Shown in pieces: positions 26,765-39,908 of a stretch of 64,000 bases of DNA; within the stretch, counting starts at the first letter, position 1, and each line of letters opens with the position of its first letter. The notes under the pieces were generated by a model that was not told where the DNA came from, did not search any database, and worked only from the letters and a program-made list of their open reading frames with translations. This stretch comes from Pardosa pseudoannulata (Eukaryota; Arthropoda; Arachnida; Araneae; Lycosidae): the NCBI GenBank assembly GCA_032207245.1, contig CM063508.1, forward strand, positions 120,036,407 to 120,100,406, given 5' to 3'. The translations under genes and the position numbers were made by a program.

Positions 26765-27005
26765 ATGGTAGCTCAGTCAGCAATCTTGTAACCAAGATGG
26801 GAGTAAAATTAAAGCTCAAGACATCCTTAGATCTGCTGTATTCATTAATGGGGCTGGGGCATATAAAGTAGGTTCATGGTTGCAATGTCCTGCAAGTTCC
26901 CAAATAATACCTCTGGAGGTAACACACCAAGCCTGGTGGTCTTCTGCCCTTTCCTTGCTTCTAAATTATGAAGACCCACATTTAGATGACCAACTTCTAT
27001 AACAA
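26765..27005 (+). mobile_element. SINE family 2 copy (tRNA-derived)
   Basis: Head ATGGTAGCTCAGTCAGCAATC and GCTCAAGACAT. Body with TACCTCTGGAGGTAACA, TCTTCTGCCC and CTTCTAAATTATGAAGACCC. The head and body together define the family. Confidence 0.75.
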
Positions 27006-28570
27006 CCATCTTTCCATAAGAAGTCATATGACTTCCAAAGAAACCTATCCAACCAACATATTCATTGCATTGTAGAATCGGCATGCTCTAACTTGCAGTG
27101 CACTATTTGGCAGTCTTAACATATGTATATCTTAATTTTTCAGGGTTTTTTTTTCTAAATTATTGGTACCTTTCTTATATCCTTCACACCTCTGCAAGAG
27201 ACAATGAATTTCATAAGCCTTACATTATCCCTAATCAAAAATAATGAACAAAATTTGACCCACTTCTCAAAAGAGTTCACCATCACTACCATACACTTTA
27301 CATTTTTTCAAACAGTTTTCTTACGTGTAACTGAAAGCTCAAACTCGTTATGAAATCAGAAGAAAAGGTTACCAGAATGTACATTTTTATTGGCAAAATA
27401 TTAGTTTTAATGAAAGTTCTGTGTATTACATAATTTTCACAATTTTATGCAGATGTACATATTAAAGTTTCAAACTGGATCTTTAGTAAAATATTTTTAA
27501 TTACATTAAATATAGAGAATGATTTTTTTCAACAGTTTACACTTGAAGAGGTCCTTTATTTCCCTAAAAAATTATTTTTTCTTTAAATTCAATTGAATAT
27601 TAATTAATTTTAAAGTTTACAAAGAACTGCATTAAAATATAAAAATTGAAAATTTTACAACAAAATGTAAAAGAATTGTGTATTGGTGATTCAAAAGGTC
27701 TTTGATACCTGTAGATATTTTTATTCGCATGCATTTATATTAACTATCCCATGGTTTTTTAATTTACAATTAGTACTTTTATCTTAAATATTTTACTTAA
27801 AATGAATGTTTGAAAGATACAGTATTAATTTCTTTCTGCAGTATTTTAAGAACAAATACAAATGAAGATTCTTTTTTGCTTTTCCTCATATTTTGAAAAA
27901 GTTATATTTTCAAAACTTAAGCTCTAATGGCTCTTAAAAAATTTGGATAAGTATTGTAACTTTTATACACAGGGCAATTTGAAAGTTTCCATTAGAGGAA
28001 GTACTTGTAGTAAATTAATGCATCACCATTGTGGGTATAAAAGCACTGGCATTGAGGCATGGGGTAAATGTGGCATTTGTTTATTTTCTCAATGTGTGTG
28101 TAGAAAATGTTGAAATGTTTACAGTGACAATGTTACTACCAAATGCATCCAAACAAGACCAAATGAAAAGGTATTTTTAGCCTGTTCTTTGATTACCAGG
28201 TCCCATTGCTTATTGATTTCAACGATCCAGGTGTCTCCACTACTTGGAAACGGTACTGGCCAAACACTGGAGAGATTATAATGCACAATTAACATAAAAT
28301 GTCTGGGAAAAACAGTGAAATGAGATAATTCTGCTTCACAACAACACACAAACTCATATAGCAAATGTTCTAACACAAAAGTTACACCTCTTGTGATTTT
28401 CATACTTTCATTTCCTTAGCTTTAAAAAGTTAACAGTTCCAGGCAAGCAAAGAAATGCAGCAGGCAGTTTTGGACAGCTTCAAGCAACAGGAAGAAAAGT
28501 TTTTACAAAGAAATATATAGATTCAACCTGATGAAATAGTTGGATGATTACCTCAATGCTCTAGACCAGA
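27006..28570. other. Convergent intergenic space, nothing recognised
   Basis: AT-rich. A 94-codon minus frame (28119-28403) has no recognisable similarity. Confidence 0.4.
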
Positions 28571-28574
28571 GGTC

Positions 28575-28640
28575 TCTACCATTAAGAGATCCTTAACTGT
28601 CTTTCTGTTGGCTCTGGCCAATAAAGGGCAACTTATAAGA
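28575..28640 (-). mobile_element. Short LINE fragment, same family as 34290-35075
   Basis: CCATTARGAGATCCTTAAC.GTCTTTCT and a following CTCTGGCC.AAT.AAAGG block match 34791-34860 with a gap. Confidence 0.55.
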
Positions 28641-28717
28641 CAATTTACTAATAATCTGGAGTGACATAATCCACAGATGTTAATTTCAAGATATTTTCAA
28701 AGAAAAATAAGAGTATG

Positions 28718-28879
28718 GTTTGGTTTGGAGCATTACAGTCTACTTTTTGCAACACAACGGGACCTACTGCTTAAAGCCGATTCTGAACGGCTACGAACAT
28801 CTATGCCACTGTGGGATTCGAAACCATGAACTCCAGTTCCAAAGGCCAGCACCCAAACCATTCAGCCATCGTTTGGCAA
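28718..28879 (-). mobile_element. SINE family 1 copy D
   Basis: Minus-strand TGCCAAACGATGGCTGAATGG start, B box GGTTTCGAATCCC, body TCGGCTTTAAGCAGTAGG, tail ACCAAACC. Direct repeats AAAAATAAGAGTAT (28704-28717) and AAAAATAAAAGTAT (28880-28893) match at 13 of 14 bases. Confidence 0.9.
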
Positions 28880-28893
28880 AAAAATAAAAGTAT

Positions 28894-30368
28894 AACAAGC
28901 AGTGACATATAATCTGCAGTTTAAACTTTCACCTAAGTTTCAAGCAATTCACAGAAATGAAAAGCATATGGAAAAAAGCATTATATCTTTTAGTGAAAAA
29001 AATTAAAATTTAAACTCTTATTTAATCATAACATTTTCTAGAAAGAAAATAATTTAAACTGTAAATTTGGACAGACTTTTTGAAATTTGTATTACACAAG
29101 AGTAACAATATATTCTTAAAATTTTCATTAATTAGTATAGAAACAATGATATAGATAAATTATTCAAATGCATGTTTAAATAAAAGATATTGAAATTCAG
29201 AATCTTTCAAATGCATTGTTTTTCATTTTAATATGGTTGTTTGTGATGTATGTTATACTTTCAATCTGCAGTTTTGGTGCCACCTACCAAACTAAAGGTG
29301 GGGGAAAAAGAGAGGAGAGATTGCAGCAAAGTGTTGCTATTCCAAACTATACAGTTGTTATTTCTAGATAGAAATATACGGAAAATATTAATTTAATTAC
29401 ATATCTTCATAAATTTGAAAGTGAATTTTTGGGATGTTATATATTTTTTAAATTTGCTATTTAAATCATATTTAATTCATCAATATAAAAAAAACTGTCA
29501 GCTTTTATTTCTGACTTCTGCTTTGCAATAACTATCAATTTTAAATCGTATTTGTAACTCACATGCTGACATTTCAGAGTGAAAGACATCTTGTTTTGCT
29601 TAAAAGTAACACTACGTCACAGTCTATTAATGAAGTTAACAATTTTCTTTTCCCTATTAATATCTAGAAACATGTAAAAATTATTCCCTACATATCTCTG
29701 TTAGCAGATTTATTCCCTATCCTATTTGGACTGAAAGGACATATGAGCAGATGGTGCCATTTATTATTTAAGAAAGATATTTGCAAATTTTTAACACAAA
29801 AATAAAATTTTTAACAGTAGATAAGACATGGTGGTGTATAATACCTATTAGAAGAAAATTTTATAATCTGCAGATTATAGGCAGGAAACTAAGGTATTTA
29901 CATTTTTCTTAATAACATACAAAAACTAATAATTATAGTAGATTTAATAATATGACTGTAAAAATTATTTTTAAAATAAATTAATGCTTAAACTGCACTT
30001 TTAAAAGCTCAACAACTTTTACAACATTTTGCCATAATGAAAACAGTTTTAATAAATCCCTTTGAAATTTTATAAGTTATATGCAAAAAGTACATCTTAA
30101 TAAACTATAATCTTGAAAACTAATCAATAACTACTGTTATATTCTTAAGAGAAAAAAGTAAAATTTTGTTGCATCTCAGAATATATTAACAATAGTACAT
30201 GAAATTGATAGATAATGGATTTTAAAATGAGATTACTTCATTTTAGTTCTACATAACTAATCAAATCACTTGTATTTAGATATAAATGTCACAGAATTTT
30301 ATATCAATTAGTTACTAGGAAGCAAACTGGGTTTCATCTGGGTTCTTCTGGTATCACATATCAACTTC
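28894..30368. other. Convergent intergenic space, nothing recognised
   Basis: AT-rich with no recognised structure. Confidence 0.4.
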
Positions 30369-30372
30369 TTAA

Positions 30373-30759
30373 CCCTTTGAAGGGCACTGGTATATATAAT
30401 ATACCGGTTGTTAATTTTTTTTCTCTGATTTATATATAAAAAAAAAAGTTTTTGATTTTCAATTTTTCATCAAACCACCGACACTTAATTTTTTTCCTTT
30501 TTTAAACTTTTTAACTGTCATGCTCGAGATAATCTCGGGCACAGCACTGGTGTTCGAACATGTCACTCCCGAGTATTACTCGGCGTAATTTTTTATTAAT
30601 GCATCGTATTGTTATACCCGAATATATGTCATGTACTTCAAAATATAAATTTTTAACTACTAAGTATAATTTATTTTGTAGTAAACATTTGAGTTTTGCA
30701 ATAAATAAATTTGACAAATTGTGTACCCAAATCATCAAAATAACTTGACAGTTAAAGGG
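30373..30759. mobile_element. piggyBac-like MITE, 387 bp
   Basis: TTAA at 30369-30372 and 30760-30763. The ends are CCCTTTGAAGGGCAC and, inverted, CCCTTTAACTGTCA. Internal CGAGATAATCTCGGGC and CTCCCGAGTATTACTCGG are self-complementary. Confidence 0.65.
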
Positions 30760-30763
30760 TTAA

Positions 30764-31466
30764 TTATTCCTGTCAAAATCTTCTTTTAGAATCAAGCTCT
30801 ATCAAAACCCGATCCTAAAAGCAAAAATTCTCGATTTTTCAAAGTTAAGACTTTAAAATAAAAATACCCATTTAAACTTCACATACAAATTTCTTATCTA
30901 TTTGATTTATACACCCTTTTATTATTAGTTATTTATTATTAGTTATTAGAAATTATTAGTTATTTTTTTAATATTATTAAAATATGTGTCATTTTCATTT
31001 TGTTCCAAAGGAGGTGATTACAAAATCAAACTACTCCTTGCTTATTCATCTAGTAATATAATTTATTTTTCATATACTTAATATTTAAAAGGTCCATAGA
31101 TAACATTTATAAACTAATTTCCTTGAAAGCCAAAGAGTTTCTGTGGGTGCCCCACAAAGGGTTAAGGCGTACATGGCCCCTTAAGCAATTAGTTTCCATT
31201 TAATAGCTTCTAAATTTATAGAAATTATGAACGTTCTTAATTTTTAATTTATATAAATGAGACACCCTAAAAGTATATATTTTTATTACTACACTGAGGC
31301 AATAATTAAAAAATTGTAAAATACATTTAAAACTCAAAAACATAACATTTAAACATTTGGCGTAAATATCATAAAATTTTCACAGTCTCAACAAAATAGA
31401 CTTTGATAACAATCAGAAAAAAATACTTAAATATCCTAACAGTACAAAACTATATTAGGATACACT
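30764..31466. other. AGL 3' flank
   Basis: It follows the AGL stop on the minus strand. It contains AT-rich sequence and a candidate polyadenylation signal. Confidence 0.4.
31282..31287 (-). terminator. Candidate AGL polyadenylation signal AATAAA
   Basis: AATAAA on the minus strand about 180 bp past the stop. AT richness makes chance matches common. Confidence 0.3.
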
Positions 31467-31754
31467 TCAAGACTCGGCATCATCTTTGGCACACATGGCA
31501 TCCATTTCATACAAAACATCAAGTAAAGTAGCATGACTCCAAGCTTGTACTACACAACTGTCTCTACAAAAAGCACCATTTTCATTAGTCAGTTCAGGCA
31601 GTCCTCTCCATTTAGATTTCTGAATCTCATGAAAGTGTCGAGACATCACCCTCTTTGTAAAATCTACAGCTTTATCAAATTCTTCTTTGCCCCCAACTGC
31701 ACTTGAAAACATTAATTTTGCCCGCAAAAAGTAACCTATAGGCCATAGCCATTC
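31467..31754 (-). CDS. AGL: AGL last exon with stop
   Basis: 95 codons and TGA. It starts [14 protein letters not shown], where the first Glu is the predicted glucosidase base, then [10 protein letters not shown] and [17 protein letters not shown] at the C-terminus. Confidence 0.97.
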   Translation of the reverse strand, partial: EWLWPIGYFLRAKLMFSSAVGGKEEFDKAVDFTKRVMSRHFHEIQKSKWRGLPELTNENGAFCRDSCVVQAWSHATLLDVLYEMDAMCAKDDAES

Positions 31755-34700
31755 CTAAAAAAGAAGAATTTAGAGAATTTAGGTCTGAATTTTATAAAAG
31801 CAGCACATTGTTTTCTATAAAATGGAAAATAATCATACTATGCTAACGAAAATACAGTTGGATATTTTCAAACACAAAACCAATACAATAACCAATGAAA
31901 AAAATAAATCATTGAAGCCTAATGGATTACAACTAATTTAAATTTATCAATAGGTCAACATTTAGCCAAAAAATATTACACATTTTTACTTTAATGAATA
32001 ACTTGCAATCCCCGAAATGTGGCTTGCACTGTCCATTAGCTTACTGGGTAAAATTTTTTACATGTTAAGGCCAAAAGATTCTGTCCAAAACTAGTTGCCA
32101 CTCAACAACAATTATAGATTATAATTTTTATCACTATTTTGATCTTGAATAAGAATGAGAAAAAAAATTAAACATTATTATCTATTAAGAATAAAATGGA
32201 TATTTGTTGACTATAAGATATCCATCAGAATTTCAGCCATCCAGTACATCATTGAATACCTCAGCTAGATATTCGGTCATCTAAAGGAGGAAATACTTGC
32301 TCTTGGTCGAAAACTGGATTTTCATAATTGAATGAATTATCAATTTTTGAAAACTTTAAGTTTAAAACAAAATTGATAGGAGGATATTTTAAAAATTAAA
32401 AAAATGGATGGTGGCACAGCGGTTGGTAAAAACATTTGCCATCAGCAATTATACACATAGACTATCTCTTAACTTGAAGAGAGGGAAAGAAATAAGGCCA
32501 GAGAAGTTACTTACTTTCTGAGAATTTGTGATTTGGGGATATTCAAACTAAACCTATCTGAAGAAAGCTAGCACCCCTCTTTAATAAATTTTTCAATAAA
32601 CTGGAATTTAAGCAGACCTTTTAAACAGCTGCCAAGCTATAACAATACCTCTCAGCAAGGATATATTAATGCAATTTGTTCAATATATGCTTTTTTCATA
32701 GCAGTATAGTACAAATTCAAATTTTTTTCCATGTAGCATTACTAATATTTATTTATTTATTTAAAGACTTTATAAATTGAATTTTAATATTTTTAAATGA
32801 CATAAAATATTTTATAATTTATGATTTTGAATATATTAAAATAAAAACAAAATCTAACAAAAAATATTAGTATAGGATATCCAATACTAAAATATCTAGA
32901 CATCGATATCTGGCAGATATGAGAGCTCCAAATATCTGATATCCAACAAAATCATTATCTGTTTCATCACTACTTCAATTGTCATATTTTACACTACAAC
33001 TGCGACAAGCAGAGAGATGCATAGAAAATGCATGTGCTCACTGTTGCAATCACTGATAAACAGAAATATAAACTAAATTCTTTTAATTAAACTATTTTTT
33101 AATTAAATTTTGCACAATATCATTTACATTTTATTGAAATAGGCAAACAAGTTGCTAAATGACAAAATTTCTACTTTTTTGGTTAATACTTTACATTTTT
33201 AAAATAGGATACTTTAAAAGAAAATTTCTAATGAAAGAATAAAAACTAAAACTTACTGGTCCCTGGTGATAATTCCATCCTCTTGCTTTTCTTTTATCTG
33301 TTGAATCATCGCTATTATCATAATTACCAATATAAGCCCAATCTCTGAAAATTAAGTATAAGTATAATTTCATTCTTAATATTTTGTTTAACACTGGAAA
33401 AAATTAAAAGAACTAGTTTTTATGAGTAGCAAGGAAAAATACTTTTGTAAGTAATCTATTAAGTCATAAGCCATGAAATGTATAAATTAGATTGTTCTTG
33501 GAAATTCATACTTAATGTCTCCAAAAATAAACTATTACAAGGATTTTAAAAGTATGCACATTTTAATCCATAGAATGTGAATAAACACTAATAGACTTTT
33601 ATCAATAATGTTTTAGGACATTATTTTTTAAAACAAAGAACTTGATAAAGCTAAAAATCTACTACATTTCAAATCCATAATTTTTTTAAAACTCACTAAA
33701 TTACTAAAAAATATTCCTTACCATGTTTCATATTTCATGCATGTTAAAAATATACATTAAAATAAAGAAAATGAACTCCTTTTATATGCTTCATTTTACT
33801 TCAGAGTGTTTTCCAACATATTAATGCATTAAAGTATATAAAAAGCAGTTAAGTAATGCAAAAAAATATGTATAATTGAAAACTTACGAGGGATCTAGTG
33901 TTTTCATTCCAAGAGGTCCCAACAAATATTTTTCAGCACTTCCTAAAGCTGTCCATGCATTTTCTGGATTAAATAATTCAGGAGCCTAATAGTACAATAC
34001 ACAAAATTTGACTAATTTTATCAGAAACTAATTACAGGTCAATTTAATGCTCTAATTTGATTGTTTTTCACTAAACAAAATACAAAATTATCAGTATAAA
34101 AAAATTGAATTAAAGACATTAATTCCTTTCAGAGTTTTTTTTTTTTTTTTTTTTTTTTGAGTATTAATTAATAGAGTGCAGTCTCACTTTCTGAAATTTA
34201 ACACTTAATAATTGCAAATAGACATTGAAAATGGAAGAATTTGTCAAGATTTTATATAAGCTTTCAAAATTATGATTAAAATAGTACACTAGATTTAGAT
34301 TTAGGGTGGTGCACCCCATAAGAGCACCAGCACTGTGACCCAAGGCCTATTGTACTGAAACCTCCATTTACTGGAAGAAAAGAGTCTCAGCAATAAGTTA
34401 AGAAATATTAACAATTAAGTCCCAGAGACCAATAGCTGAGATACATCTAAACAGCAATTTAACCGGAGAGTTGGTCAGCTCTCACGGCTCAATGAAGTGA
34501 TAACCAATAAATTCAAATCTCTTGGTAGAGTAGTAGTCACATTTACACAAAATGTCTGAGGCACTCTCCTCCGCCATATGGTACCCCCTACATACTGGGC
34601 TGTCTGCGATGCCAATAATGTTAAGGTGCCTCTTGAGGCAACAGTGACCAGTCAACAGATCAATGGCCACCCTTAGCTCATTCCTACTGAGCATAAGTAG

Positions 34701-37700
34701 CTTGTTAGCCCTCATCCAGGGATATCCCTGGTTAAGCTCCTTAGCCTGCCTTTGATTACCAGAATTAAGCCAAGCCCTATAAGTCTCCCCCATTAGGAGA
34801 TCCTTAACAGTCTTTCTAACTACATTATGAGGAAGACCAGTTCTGGCCCAATGAAAGGCTAAGAAACGTACTTTGCGAGATTATCAGCAATTTCGGTGCC
34901 TAAAATACCACAGTGCTCAGGAACTCAGACTAGGGTTACCTTATTAACCATAGCCAGTTGGTTAATGGTCCTATAGCAATTCCACACAATTTTGGATAAA
35001 AGCAATAACTGTGCAAAGCCATAAGTGCAGCCTGACTGTCAGAGAAGATCTTTAACCTTCTGTTGTCCCCCCCTTGTTATGCAGTTATTAGTACATAGTA
35101 TAAGATATAGTACATAGAAATATAGAAGCTCAAAATCACTTACCACTGACATAGCAATAGGAAAGTTAGGTCGAAGTTGAAAGTCAGCCCACGGCTGAGA
35201 AGCATTGACAGAATCTTTGTAAATTCCTCTTTTATTGATCAACTTGCTGTCATTAGGAGTAGTTTTTGTACTTACATAAAAATGCTTTTCAAAATTATCT
35301 TTGATTAAGTTTCCCCATTCCTTAAAAGACATTATCACAGTTTTTCCCATTCCAGTCTCTCCATCTAAAAAAATATTTCATTCTAAATTTAGAATTTTCC
35401 ACTAAAGATTTTAAAAATGCATAATTACAGAAAAATAGCAGCAACTTATACAGATATATTAACTGTATTCTTATGCTTTGCAATTTATTTTTAATTTTAT
35501 GCTTTTTTTTTAATAATACTTCTATTTAATATTTGAAAAATCTCGTGTACACATTACACAATAAAAATAATTTTCATATATCAATATCAATAATATATAT
35601 TACCTGATTCTTATTTTTGAGTAACTGTAATAACTGAACGTAGTATAGATATTTATTAGCTTTCAACATTGCCTTTGTTGAAATCTCTCGTCAAAAGAGA
35701 ATGATATTTTTTCTCCCTTTAACTCTTAAGTCATTTAATGTTCCGTTACACTGTAATAAAATCTTACATATTCCAAAATACATGTTTTGAACTTAAATAT
35801 TTTTTTCTGAGATTTGTTATGTTAAACACTCAGTCAATTTCTTCTATTATGCATCCCAGGTAGCACAAATATGTCAGTCAATGTCGTACAAATCTTGGCC
35901 AATATTGTGAATGTCCCTGAATGTTGGAAATCAAATTTTGGACACCTGCTGATAGTGACCAACATAATGTAAAATTAAAATTCTAAATTGTTTAAAAGAA
36001 ACCATTTAAAAGAGTTATTTGTATTGTTTATAAAAACAACATTTAAAAAATAAAATTTAATAAATTTACCAGTTTTTATGAAATCTACTATTTTGAATGT
36101 TTTTTAAATATTATCAACAATATCCTACAATGTCATAAAAATGACATTTTAATAATATTCAGCAATACCTATTAATATTTGTAAAAATATAAAATATAAA
36201 TAAAAAAAAATAAATAACAGATAATTACCATGTAATTAGCATATACAGTATTGCAAATAAAATAAATCTTATTTGTAAATATGTGCAATATTTATAATAT
36301 TCTGTACTTAAATGAATATGGCTTTTACTTGAAATTTAAGAAAAAAAAACTACAATACCCACATTTTTCTTATTAGTGGATCCCTGGGATTTAGGTTAGT
36401 AACAGTTCAGTGCAAACACTGGATATTATATACTTTTTTTAATTAGGCTCAATTTTATTTATTGCACTAATTTATACTGCAAAAATTTTATTCTTTGTTA
36501 TTATTAAGTAAATTACCAAACAACATAGTTTTATACACTTATTTCAGAGAAAATTGTATAAATATAACAACTCAGCAATACAATTCAAGGTTAATAAAGG
36601 AAGCAAAAATTCGATTAGGCTTCAAAATCATGAATTATCATTTAAAAAAATCATTTCTATTTATTTTATGTTAACACTAACTTTTTAGCATATATGCATC
36701 TCACTGCATGTTTCTTTTACACATTTCTCAACAATTATTGGAAAGTAATGGAGTACATTATTTTCTACTGGTAGAGCATACAATAATGTTACCTAGGTGT
36801 GCTGTGCTGCATATATACTATACTGCATATGGTTATTTTAATTTCAAGTGCTACTTTTAATTGGTATGTATTTTAAAATGAATGATATAACTTTTTACAA
36901 AAAAGTCAAAATTCCAGATACAGAATTCAGATTTGCTCTAAAAGTTCAAATTTTTTAAATTTCACACATTAATCATTTTATATCACAGACATTATAAAGA
37001 TTAAAAACGAAGAACCTACTTATAGTATGCCGTTCAACCATATAGTATGGATAATAGCCTTTGCGAAACATTTCATCCAGCCATCTTAGAGCAGATTTAC
37101 TTAAACCAACTATTTCTACAGCTGATCCATCTCTATATAAAACAAGAGATTGAATATCAGTTAAATTTCTATTAGAGGGTAGTAAAAATAAGAATTTTCA
37201 AATATATCTGAATTCCACCAAAAATATCAAGTAACAGAATTGCATATTTCTTTTACACTTATTTCAATTATTGCTAAGTCAATCTGTACATTATTTTCTA
37301 AATATAAAAAACAAGAATGTATTTGTTTTATATTTAGAAAATATAAAAATGTTAAAATAATCTTGAAAATATAACAAAAACGGAAATTTTACAAGAGCAT
37401 AAAAATTATATGCACATTCTTTTCTGAACCAGAAGTCTTTATTTTAACTTTGTCCAAATCACTTTCGAATTTTGAGTTTTTAGTTATGCTGCTTGCAAAT
37501 ACATGCAATACTAGTTTAAAATATCTGCAATTGGATTTCAAACCACTCTCAAGAGCTTTTTGCATTCCTCAAATTGATTTTTAGTTTAATTTTTTATGAT
37601 TTAGTATTGTATTGTTGCAAAAAATGAATTTATGCACAAAAATTCAGCTAGCTCTAGCTAGTCAGGAAGGTAGTTAAAACTTGATTACGAATTCAACCCT

Positions 37701-39858
37701 GACACATAACTGAAATTAAATAAGAGTGATTAAAAACAAGAATATTAAATATAACAAAAAGGAGAATTATAACTGCAAATAAATTTATTTTAATACAATA
37801 TAAGAAAAATATTTGCAGAAAGACATCTAAAATTTTAGAATGAACAGATAGTTGTCAAAGAATTATTTAAAAATCTACAACTTTTTTTAAAATTTAAGCT
37901 TTGTTTGAAACTTTTATAGGAGGTCCTTTAAAATGCTAACTCTTGTTTAGAAAAGTAAGATTTGATACAATTTTACAATAAATTTTTAAAGCAGTGCAAA
38001 ACAAAGTAAAAAAAGGGGGGACTATATGACATACTAAAAACAATTTTTCAATTAATGAAATATACCTTGGAGTAGCAGGTTGGCCTCTGTTGCCAGCCTT
38101 ATCAGAACTGCCCATTTTATCCATCCATGTTCCACAATTATGCTCATTACCGCCATAAACAAAGCCTGTTTCTAGGTTTACTCCAATTTCATTGTTAAAA
38201 CCTAATAAATTTAAATAAGCAAATCAAAATCTATGCTGTGACTTACAAGTACATTAATTTCTTTTACAGTGTTCATACAGGTTCTTGAAAGTAAAAAATA
38301 AAAGATTTTTAAAGAACTTTTTAGGGAATATTTCAAATTTTTTCACACCCTCTCTGAGAAAGTGGATAATAAACTTGTACACATTTAAATTTGGATTACT
38401 CACTTTTGCTCAGGTACACTACCATACTGATAAACTATTTACTATACCATTATAATATACACCTGATGAATTTATATTGCAATATTAAATTGACGAACAT
38501 GAATTTCAAATGCAATTACTAATTTTCATATTTTTAAATTCAAACATATTGACAATTACAATAAAACACAAGTATAAAGCAAAATAATTATAACTCAACA
38601 TTTATACAGTTATTTTATTCTAATTATGTAAAAAAATTACAAAGTGATTATGGATATCTTAAATTTTTTTTCAGTAATGTGTTTTTCAGAAAGAACAAGT
38701 TCCTTATCTTTCCACCTTGCAATTTTTTAAAATTTGATTTGATAAAATGGAAAATGTCTTTAGAAAGTTCAAGTTTCACAGCAAATGCATCTGTCAATGC
38801 TTCCAGTTTTGAAATCTTCTCAAAGCAAAACAACTTTTACATGTAAAACTTAATTCGTCAAAATTAATGTTTTCAAAAATGAAAGAACAGGAAGTTTAAG
38901 GGCCTTAAAGGAATCAAGAAATTTTAAGGAATATACAAATCCTGTTTTATTTTTTAAAAAATTATTACAGATAAATTATTTGAGTGTGCTTCATAAGTTC
39001 ATGAAAACTGATAGCCACGCTTAAAAGTTTCTTAGTATGAAATAAAAATAATGAAAAGTTTTGAAAACAATAAGACAAAATATAATTAATCATTTTTCTA
39101 ATTTGGTTCAGTTTGGATATAATGGTTGATTTTTTATTTTTTTTGTACCATGATAGCAAATTAAATTGGTACCGACAATTTACAGTTAACTCCAAATAAG
39201 CCATGAAATGAGTGATTCCAATGATTTTACATTTAATGACTGTTAATTTATTCATAATCTTAATCCTTTTAATACTAATAAAAGCAAACATTATTCTCAA
39301 AATTTAATTTTTGATAATTGCAATATTAAGTAAAAATTTACTAAACATTAAATTTAAGAGTTTAAAAAAAATCAATTTATGTATCTCTTAAAAATTATTA
39401 CCATTATAAGACATATGCTCATCCAACTGATGCCCAGCATTCCTTTCTCTAAATTTTAACCCTTGAAAGTGAGTCTGCATTGCTTCTTGAATAACATCAT
39501 AAAGAGGCTGGTCCTAATGAAAACACAGGAGAAATTAAAATACTTTAGAGTTCCATAGAAAATATGTGTAGAGTATTTGAATTAACTATTCTAGAACTGA
39601 CAAAGGATAACTGGAATTATAAGAAAAAAATTTAAAAAAAAAAACTTAAAAACCTATTCTTTTAGAAAAAAAAAAGTTGTATTCTTTTGCCAGAATGTAT
39701 TTTAAAAGTGGGAAAATAAAATATACACAAAAATGTTTAGTCTGAGAAATTAAAAAAAATATGTTATTTTAGCATTCATATTTAATGTTTCCCATTAAAA
39801 CTACAAATTTCAAAGCTTATTAATTTAATTTAACAGTCTAAAAATTAATAGAAGGTAC

Positions 39859-39908
<50 letters not shown>

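Noticed and set aside
35845..35960. Known-looking repeat end CCCAGGTAGCACAAATATG
   Set aside because: No matching inverted end or second copy in the window, so the boundaries cannot be set.
38268..38947. hAT-like element with CAGTGTTCATACAGG ends
   Set aside because: End similarity is weak and the flanking octamers do not match.
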